Source of the DNA: an alpha proteobacterium IMCC14465 | GTDB taxonomy: Bacteria; Pseudomonadota; Alphaproteobacteria; RS24 | Reading direction: 5' to 3' | DNA length: 64,000 nucleotides | Assembly: GCA_000293845.2 (NCBI GenBank) | Contig: ALYF01000002.1 | Location: forward strand, 186,001-250,000 | Shown here: positions 58,442 to 64,000 of the stretch, in pieces | Layout: every line of letters starts with the position of its first letter | How positions within the stretch are numbered: the stretch's first letter is position 1 | Position numbers and translations under genes: made by a program | The notes under the pieces: model-generated | What the model was told of the DNA's origin: nothing | Database searches by the model: none | Seen by the model: only the letters and a program-made list of their open reading frames with translations

Positions 58442-59170
58442 ATGAATACGAAAACACCCTTTTTCCTTGCATCTTTTTTAATATTATCTGCATGTGCGGG
58501 TTCAAATTCGGCTCAATCTGACCCGTTTGAAACTTTCAACCGATCTATGTTTGCGGTTAATCAAGGACTGGATAAAGCTATCCTGAAACCCGCAGCTCAG
58601 GTTTACGGTGTTATACCGCAACCTATCAGGAGTGGTGTTGGTAATGTATTGTCCAATCTTTCTTTGCCGGTTACTTTTTTCAACCAAACATTGCAAGGCG
58701 AGGTAAGTTCGGCAGGGAATACATTGGCAAGATTATCCATAAATTCTACTGTTGGCGTGCTTGGCATTTTTGATGTAGCTACGGGCTTGGGTCTTGAGCG
58801 CGAAAGGGAAGATTTCGGGCAAACACTTGCGGTGTATGGTGTCGATGCCGGTCCATATATATTCTTGCCAATACTTGGCCCCGGCAATCCACGCGACCTT
58901 ATCGGTCGGGCTGGTGATACGTTAATGGATCCAATTTATTGGGCAGGCAATAATGATGACGAAGATGAAATCAGATTTGGTATAACGCTCATTTCTGGCA
59001 TTCATGCGCGTGAAGGGGCTTTAGAATTGCTTGATGAACTGGAGAACACATCCGTCGATTATTATGCAACAGTCCGAAGCTTATATATACAAAATAGAGA
59101 GTCTGAGATTAATAACGGTGCAACGGATATTGACGCCCTGCCCGAGATTGATGATTTCGACGATTTTTAA
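58442..59170 (+). CDS. mlaA: MlaA/VacJ outer-membrane lipoprotein
   Basis: Outer-membrane part of the Mla phospholipid-transport system. A signal peptide ends in the lipobox LSAC (Cys17). The VacJ core follows: DPFETFNRSMFAVNQGLDKA, GVGNVLSNLSLPVTFFNQTL, and REREDFGQTLAVYGVDAGPY, then PILGPGNPRDLIGRAGD. An acidic C-terminus follows. The periplasmic partner mlaC is 27 bases downstream, and the permease and ATPase (mlaE, mlaF) are at 7.4-8.9 kb. Confidence 0.94.
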   Translation: MNTKTPFFLASFLILSACAGSNSAQSDPFETFNRSMFAVNQGLDKAILKPAAQVYGVIPQPIRSGVGNVLSNLSLPVTFFNQTLQGEVSSAGNTLARLSINSTVGVLGIFDVATGLGLEREREDFGQTLAVYGVDAGPYIFLPILGPGNPRDLIGRAGDTLMDPIYWAGNNDDEDEIRFGITLISGIHAREGALELLDELENTSVDYYATVRSLYIQNRESEINNGATDIDALPEIDDFDDF

Positions 59171-59197
59171 TTCCGCTTTTAATTTTAGGAAACCATT

Positions 59198-59821
59198 ATG
59201 TTTAAAAGATGCGCAATCTTATGTTCGGTTTTTTTAATCTCTCTGACGTTAGCTTTAACACCTGCATTGGCTGAAAAGTCACCAGAGGCGGAAGCTTTCG
59301 TCATGGACGTCGCCAATAAAGTTATTGAGATACTCAGCTATGAAACTGCAATAGAAAAAGAAGATGCGTTTAGAAATTTGCTCAATGAACAAGCTAATCT
59401 CAAACGCATTGCCGCTTTTACACTTGGAAAATATAGACGCCAACTCACACCTTCAGAACTTCAGGAATTTCAAACTCTTTTTGAAACGATGATTACCAAA
59501 GTCTATGCCAACAGACTGGGTAGTTATGATGACCAGCAGATTGTTGTGCTTGGCAGTGAAAAGAAGAAAAAAGATTATCTCGTCGAAACTGAGTTACGCT
59601 TTACAGATGGCAGTGACCCAATTGCGATTGTCTGGCGGCTGCGTGAGGAAAAAGACGGCAGAATCACGCTGTTTGATTTGCGCGTGCTGGGTATTTGGAT
59701 GGCACTCGAACAACGCGAGACATTCTTATCCATCCTGAAAAATAACAATGAAGATTTTAACGTCTTGTTGGATAATCTGCGTCAGCAAATAGCGGCGGGT
59801 TCAAGCGAAATTAGCGACTAA
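59198..59821 (+). CDS. mlaC: MlaC/Ttg2D periplasmic phospholipid-binding protein
   Basis: Ferries phospholipid between MlaA and the inner-membrane MlaFEDB complex. A signal peptide (about residues 1-25) is followed by the family fold: [40 protein letters not shown], and [20 protein letters not shown], ending in [20 protein letters not shown]. Length 207. It converges on ettA with an 11-base overlap. Confidence 0.93.
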   Translation: MFKRCAILCSVFLISLTLALTPALAEKSPEAEAFVMDVANKVIEILSYETAIEKEDAFRNLLNEQANLKRIAAFTLGKYRRQLTPSELQEFQTLFETMITKVYANRLGSYDDQQIVVLGSEKKKKDYLVETELRFTDGSDPIAIVWRLREEKDGRITLFDLRVLGIWMALEQRETFLSILKNNNEDFNVLLDNLRQQIAAGSSEISD

Positions 59822-61466
59822 ACTGCTTATATTTAATACGCGTGGGTACTTCGGCATCTGTGCCGAGGCGCGCTTTCCTGTCATCCTCATAATCAGAATA
59901 GCTGCCCTCAAACCACTCCACATGGCTGTCCCCTTCAAAGGCCAGAATATGCGTCGCAAGCCTGTCCAAAAACCAGCGATCGTGAGAAATAATAACAGCA
60001 CAACCAGGGAAGTCCTCAAGCCCTTCCTCAAGCGCACGCAAGGTTTCCACATCGAGATCATTAGTCGGCTCATCGAGCAATAATAAATTTGCACCCGAGC
60101 GCAACATCTTGGCCAAATGCACACGGTTTCTTTCACCACCCGATAGCAAACCGACTTTTTTCTGCTGATCACCACCACGGAAATTAAACGCCCCGACATA
60201 AGCACGAGAATTTACCTCCCCCTTACCCAGCTCGATAATATCATTACCATCGGAAATTTCTTCCCAGACAGTTTTGCCATCTTCCAGATTGTCTCGGCTC
60301 TGATCGACATAGCCCATAACGACTGTTTCACCGACTTTTAAACTCCCACTATCGGGGTTTTCTTCACCGGTTAACATTTTAAATAATGTTGTCTTACCCG
60401 CACCATTCGGCCCGATAACCCCAACAATACCCCCCGGGGGTAGCTGGAATGACAAATCATCAATCAACAACCTATCGTCAAAACCTTTAGTCAGATTGTC
60501 AGCCTCAATCACAACCCCGCCTAGGCGTGGCCCGGCAGGGATAGAGATTTGCGCGCGCCCAACTTCTTCGCGCTCTTTTTGGCTCACCATATCCTCATAG
60601 GCAGATATTCTGGCTTTACTTTTTGCCTGTCGCGCTTTCGGGGAGGCTTGAATCCACTCAAGCTCACGAGACAATGTTCTTTGACGGCTGACATCTTCGC
60701 GCGCTTCTTGCTCAAGCCTTTTGTGTTTCTGCTCCAACCAAGAAGAATAATTGCCTTCATATGGAAACCCAGAACCACGATCCAGTTCAAGAATCCAGCC
60801 CGTAACCTGATCTAAGAAATACCTATCATGCGTCACCAGTACGACTGTACCCGCATATTCTGTTAGATAATGCTGAAGCCATGCGACTGTCTCAGCATCA
60901 AGATGGTTGGTTGGCTCATCAAGCAGCAGCATATCCGGCTTTGCCAGTAAAAGCTTACATAAAGCAACGCGGCGCTTTTCCCCACCGGACAAATTATCGA
61001 CAGCCGCATCAGATGGCGGACAGCGCAACGCATCCATGGCCTGCTCGACCTGACTATCAAGATCCCAGAGATTTTGACTGTCAAGCTCATCCTGCAAGGC
61101 CGCCATTTCGTCGGCAGTTTCATCTGAATAATTCATGGCAAGCTCGTTATAGCGTTCGACTTTTGCCAGTTTTTCAGCCACGCCTTCCATAACATTTCCC
61201 AAAACATCTTTGGACGCATTGAGCTGTGGCTCTTGCTCTAGATAGCCGACCTTTGCCCCTTCAGCCGCCCATGCCTCACCGGTATATTCGTTATCCAGAC
61301 CCGCCATAATTTTAAGCAAGGTCGATTTACCCGAGCCATTAACCCCGACAACACCGATTTTCGCACCCGGAAAGAAGGATAATCTGATGTCCTTTAAAAC
61401 CTGTTTCCCGCCGGGATAGGTTTTGGACAGCTGGTCCATCACATAGACATATTGGTAAGAGGCCAT
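59811..61466 (-). CDS. ettA: Energy-dependent translational throttle protein EttA
   Basis: ABC-F ATPase that binds the ribosomal E site and gates early elongation according to ATP/ADP state. Two ABC cassettes are present, with Walker A sites GVNGSGKST (about 38) and GPNGAGKTT (about 355). The signatures are [11 protein letters not shown] and [11 protein letters not shown], and the Walker B motifs [11 protein letters not shown] and [11 protein letters not shown]. The arm inserted in the first cassette and the linker are of EttA type. No membrane domain. 551 residues. Confidence 0.95.
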   Translation of the reverse strand: MASYQYVYVMDQLSKTYPGGKQVLKDIRLSFFPGAKIGVVGVNGSGKSTLLKIMAGLDNEYTGEAWAAEGAKVGYLEQEPQLNASKDVLGNVMEGVAEKLAKVERYNELAMNYSDETADEMAALQDELDSQNLWDLDSQVEQAMDALRCPPSDAAVDNLSGGEKRRVALCKLLLAKPDMLLLDEPTNHLDAETVAWLQHYLTEYAGTVVLVTHDRYFLDQVTGWILELDRGSGFPYEGNYSSWLEQKHKRLEQEAREDVSRQRTLSRELEWIQASPKARQAKSKARISAYEDMVSQKEREEVGRAQISIPAGPRLGGVVIEADNLTKGFDDRLLIDDLSFQLPPGGIVGVIGPNGAGKTTLFKMLTGEENPDSGSLKVGETVVMGYVDQSRDNLEDGKTVWEEISDGNDIIELGKGEVNSRAYVGAFNFRGGDQQKKVGLLSGGERNRVHLAKMLRSGANLLLLDEPTNDLDVETLRALEEGLEDFPGCAVIISHDRWFLDRLATHILAFEGDSHVEWFEGSYSDYEDDRKARLGTDAEVPTRIKYKQFSR

Positions 61467-61467
61467 T

Positions 61468-61893
61468 TTAGATCCAATTTAGAATTTCAATTATCGCCAT
61501 CGCCCCGATGATAATGCCGGAAATAAAGAAGACAATAAAACGGTGCATGACATTGTTATAGATGGATTGAATAAGACTATGAACAATACGCAAAATAACA
61601 TATGCCCAAGCTAGTTGCACCTGAATACCGTCACCATGACCCGACAGAGCTATCGCAATAGCCACCGCATAAAACACCGTCGGTTGTTCGTGAAGATGAT
61701 TATAGTTATCGCCGATTTGGCGGATATTACTCGGGAGCATGGGAGCAACATCAGATGTATGCTTGGCTTCCTCAGGCGCGATATCCAGATTTGACATATA
61801 TCTGACCCGCGCAAAAATTGTGATGACCATCATCACAACCGACCAGAGGCCAAGAACAATAACGGGCTGAAGTAATGCTGTGCTGATTTCCAT
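61468..61893 (-). CDS. MAPEG family membrane protein
   Basis: A 141-residue protein with four hydrophobic segments. The family pattern is visible in the second half: [20 protein letters not shown], then [20 protein letters not shown] (the conserved ERxxxNxxE-like region is changed in part). MAPEG proteins are glutathione- or eicosanoid-linked in eukaryotes and of unclear role in bacteria. Start at 61893 with GGAGGG upstream; a TTG four codons earlier is rejected. One base separates it from ettA. Confidence 0.85.
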   Translation of the reverse strand: MEISTALLQPVIVLGLWSVVMMVITIFARVRYMSNLDIAPEEAKHTSDVAPMLPSNIRQIGDNYNHLHEQPTVFYAVAIAIALSGHGDGIQVQLAWAYVILRIVHSLIQSIYNNVMHRFIVFFISGIIIGAMAIIEILNWI

Positions 61894-61958
61894 ATTTCCC
61901 TCCAAAGTTTATCAATTTATGCGGTCAGCTTGGCTCATGAAACTCCAGTTGAAAAGAG

Positions 61959-62549
61959 TTAAATACCAAAATTTTCAGGGATGAGCGGCACGCAGTCTTT
62001 GAAATATTCTTTAATACCGATAATATCCTTATCGTAATCACCGGTCATTTTAAATTCTTCACCAATAAAAATCGTGCGGGTCTTAAAGTTAACCTTGCAC
62101 AATATCAGGGGAACTTGAGCGCCCCACGCAATATGATAGAAGCCTGACTTCCAGTCTTTACGATATGAGCGAGTTCCCTCAGGCGTGACAAGTACAATCG
62201 TTTTGTCGACGCTGTTAAAATATTCAATACCCTGCGCAACCACGCCCCCTTTTTGTGTTCGGTCAATTGGCACAACCCCGAGAAAACTCATAATCGTGCC
62301 TAATGGCCACCAAAATAGCGTATGCTTCCCCATGACATTAGGCTGAATACGTTTTGTTATAATGGCATAAAGAAACATCAAGAAATCCCAATTGCTGGTA
62401 TGGGGTGCCGCCGCGAGCATCATTTTGGGATAATCTGGAAACTCGCCTTCAATACGCCACCCTAGAAGTGCGCCTAAAGAACGACTGAAACGGCTGAGAA
62501 TAGGGATGAGAAATGGCACATCAAAAATTGTAAACTCTGAGACTTTCAC
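61959..62549 (-). CDS. Lysophospholipid acyltransferase (PlsC-like)
   Basis: A 196-residue membrane-linked acyltransferase. The catalytic HTSNWD (His52 to Asp57, the H-x4-D motif) and the substrate-binding PEGTRSYRKDWKSGF are clear. This subgroup has a Trp after the Asn and belongs with glycerolphosphate or ornithine-lipid acyltransferases; the acceptor is not decided. The lone gene sits between the MAPEG gene and a tRNA. Confidence 0.88.
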   Translation of the reverse strand: MKVSEFTIFDVPFLIPILSRFSRSLGALLGWRIEGEFPDYPKMMLAAAPHTSNWDFLMFLYAIITKRIQPNVMGKHTLFWWPLGTIMSFLGVVPIDRTQKGGVVAQGIEYFNSVDKTIVLVTPEGTRSYRKDWKSGFYHIAWGAQVPLILCKVNFKTRTIFIGEEFKMTGDYDKDIIGIKEYFKDCVPLIPENFGI

Positions 62550-62591
62550 GCTTAAACCTACTTACAGCTACTTATACAAGTTTAAGAAAAA

Positions 62592-62668
62592 TGGTGGGCC
62601 CGGCAGGACTCGAACCTGCGACCAAACCGTTATGAGCGGTTCGCTCTAACCAACTGAGCTACAGGCCC
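62592..62668 (-). tRNA. tRNA with CAU anticodon (tRNA-Ile2 likely, elongator Met possible)
   Basis: A 77-base tRNA on the minus strand with encoded CCA. The acceptor GGGCCTG pairs with CGGGCCC (one G-U), the D arm is GCTC/GAGC, the anticodon stem AACCG/CGGTT encloses loop CTCATAA, and the T arm is GCAGG/CCTGC with TTCGAGT. Discriminator is A. An acceptor starting GGGCC with CAU is typical of lysidine-modified tRNA-Ile2, so I prefer Ile (AUA codons); the loop alone also fits elongator Met. Confidence 0.95.
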
Positions 62669-62703
62669 TCCGAAGATTTTCTAACATTTTGAAACAAAAA
62701 AAA

Positions 62704-63039
62704 CTAGCGCGGTGTGAGCGTCAAAACCTTTGGGTCATGACTTTTTGCAGTTTCAGGGTCTATCTGGAAATAAGAAATAATGATGACCAAATCATCCGGT
62801 TGCACCAACCGCGCCGCAGCACCATTAATACCAATCGTTTGCGACCCGCGTGGTGCCTCAATGGCATAGGTGGTAAAGCGCGCACCCGTATTGATGTTCA
62901 AAACATCGACTTGCTCATAGGGGAGAATACCCACCTCATCCAGCCAATCACGGTCAATCGTGATAGACCCTTCATAATGCATATCGCATTGGGTCACGCG
63001 GGCTCGGTGTATTTTGGACTTCATGAGTGTAAGCAGCAT
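62704..63039 (-). CDS. panD: Aspartate 1-decarboxylase
   Basis: Pyruvoyl enzyme that makes beta-alanine for pantothenate. The 111-residue proenzyme is cleaved in YEGSITID between Gly and Ser (about residues 24-25), with the catalytic lysine near the N-terminus in [11 protein letters not shown]. The C-terminal [21 protein letters not shown] is conserved. AGGTG precedes the ATG. It sits between the tRNA and rpoD. Confidence 0.95.
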   Translation of the reverse strand: MLLTLMKSKIHRARVTQCDMHYEGSITIDRDWLDEVGILPYEQVDVLNINTGARFTTYAIEAPRGSQTIGINGAAARLVQPDDLVIIISYFQIDPETAKSHDPKVLTLTPR

Positions 63040-63115
63040 TTGCCGGCACCTAATATCAGTGAATTCGTGGGCACTTTTGCGCCGTTTGCATTAAATTGTC
63101 AAGGCAACACTGGCC

Positions 63116-64000
63116 TCAACTGTCGAGGAAGCTCCGAAGTTTTCTGGAACGAGATGGATGCTTAAGCTTACGCAAAGCTTTTGCCTCAATCTGACGAATC
63201 CGTTCGCGTGTCACCGAGAATTGTTGCCCGACTTCTTCCAGCGTATGGTCGGTATTCATCCCGATACCAAAACGCATCCGCAAAACGCGCTCCTCGCGTG
63301 GCGTTAGAGATGCAAGAACCCGCGTCGTCGTTTCACGTAAATTATTCTGAATCGCCGCATCAATCGGCAATATGGCATTTTTATCCTCAATGAAATCACC
63401 AAGATGACTGTCATCTTCATCACCAATCGGTGTTTCAAGACTAATCGGCTCTTTGGCAATTTTGAGAACCTTACGCACTTTTTCTAAGGGCATAGACAGC
63501 TTCTCAGATAATTCCTCAGGGGTCGGCTCTCGCCCAATCTCATGAAGCATTTGCCGTGATGTGCGAACAATTTTATTGATGGTTTCAATCATATGCACCG
63601 GAATACGGATTGTCCGCGCCTGGTCAGCAATAGACCGCGTAATGGCCTGGCGAATCCACCATGTCGCATAGGTTGAGAATTTATAGCCGCGGCGATATTC
63701 AAATTTATCAACGGCTTTCATCAAGCCAATATTACCTTCTTGAATAAGATCAAGGAATTGCAGGCCACGATTGGTATATTTCTTGGCAATTGAGATGACC
63801 AAACGCAAATTGGCTTCGACCATTTCTTTTTTCGCGATGCGCGCTTCGCGTTCACCTTTTTGAACCTTACGAACAATACGGCGGAAATCGGCAATATCCA
63901 GCCCTGTCTCGCCAGCGAGTTGCTGAATTTCGTCACGATGAGCGTTAACCTCAACACGGTTATCCGCAATAAAATTCTTCCAACCTTTACCGGTAAGCCG
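63116..64000 (-). CDS. rpoD: RNA polymerase sigma-70 factor RpoD, 3' part
   Basis: Principal (housekeeping) sigma factor; only the C-terminal 294 residues lie in the window and the start is beyond the right edge. Region 2 shows [40 protein letters not shown] and [17 protein letters not shown]. Region 3 is [18 protein letters not shown], and region 4 reads [20 protein letters not shown] then [20 protein letters not shown]. The frame is open and coding from 63116 to the edge. Confidence 0.97.
   Translation of the reverse strand, partial: RLTGKGWKNFIADNRVEVNAHRDEIQQLAGETGLDIADFRRIVRKVQKGEREARIAKKEMVEANLRLVISIAKKYTNRGLQFLDLIQEGNIGLMKAVDKFEYRRGYKFSTYATWWIRQAITRSIADQARTIRIPVHMIETINKIVRTSRQMLHEIGREPTPEELSEKLSMPLEKVRKVLKIAKEPISLETPIGDEDDSHLGDFIEDKNAILPIDAAIQNNLRETTTRVLASLTPREERVLRMRFGIGMNTDHTLEEVGQQFSVTRERIRQIEAKALRKLKHPSRSRKLRSFLDS

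Noticed and set aside
62592-62668. tRNA as an attachment site for another element
   Set aside because: The tRNA is intact, with no integrase or duplicate of its 3' end nearby.

Overview
The window is a 64 kb piece of an alphaproteobacterial chromosome with moderate GC. The conserved gene order (fabG-fabD beside rpsF-rpsR-DUF2232-rplI, then dnaB-alr-mlaE-mlaF-radA-cvpA-purF, the ArsR/methyltransferase-metF-metH operon, and panD beside rpoD) together with the codon style suggests a marine Rhodospirillales- or SAR116-like bacterium. That placement is an inference from gene content; no marker gene was compared with a database.

Layout. 1-13.3 kb holds fatty-acid synthesis (fabG, fabD), ribosomal proteins, replication (dnaB), cell wall (alr), lipid transport (mlaEF), repair (radA) and purine synthesis (purF). 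13.3-18.3 kb runs leftward: a lipoprotein, der, bamB, a YfgM-like protein and panB. 18.4-23.9 kb is accessory-looking: a SnoaL-like protein, an FAD dehydrogenase, an AhpD-like protein, a glycosyltransferase, and an ECF sigma factor cassette. 24.0-31.2 kb is a compact integrated element in the 3' end of guaA. 31.2-36.9 kb holds guaA-guaB, rlmE and ppx. 37.1-41.5 kb is an RND efflux pair. 41.5-64 kb is core metabolism: pssA/psd, LOG, cimA, gltX, nadE, class II DAHP synthase, gor, rpiA, metH/metF with their regulator, mlaA and mlaC, ettA, an acyltransferase, a CAU tRNA, panD and the 3' part of rpoD.

The main discovery is the 7.2 kb element between 24008 and 31233. It is bounded by a perfect 13-bp direct repeat, one copy of which contains the guaA stop codon. 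The left copy continues into a symmetric core: 6-bp inverted arms around a 7-bp spacer, as expected of a tyrosine recombinase crossover site. The element carries two convergent tyrosine recombinases with overlapping stop codons, one of them catalytic-domain only. It also has a leftward gene set: two small unknown proteins, a 60-residue H-NS-like protein without a DNA-binding domain, a membrane O-acyltransferase with an SGNH domain, a coupled 233-residue protein and a DUF6641-like protein. A hairpin-rich non-coding stretch of about 0.7 kb lies between the two gene sets. No relaxase, replication protein or conjugation gene is visible. My working model is a small integrative element that depends on others for transfer and changes the host surface by acylating polysaccharide.

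Other points of interest are a pssA gene with no standard start codon before its first membrane segment, a likely autoregulatory operator for methionine genes, and repeat-built operator-like DNA upstream of DAHP synthase.
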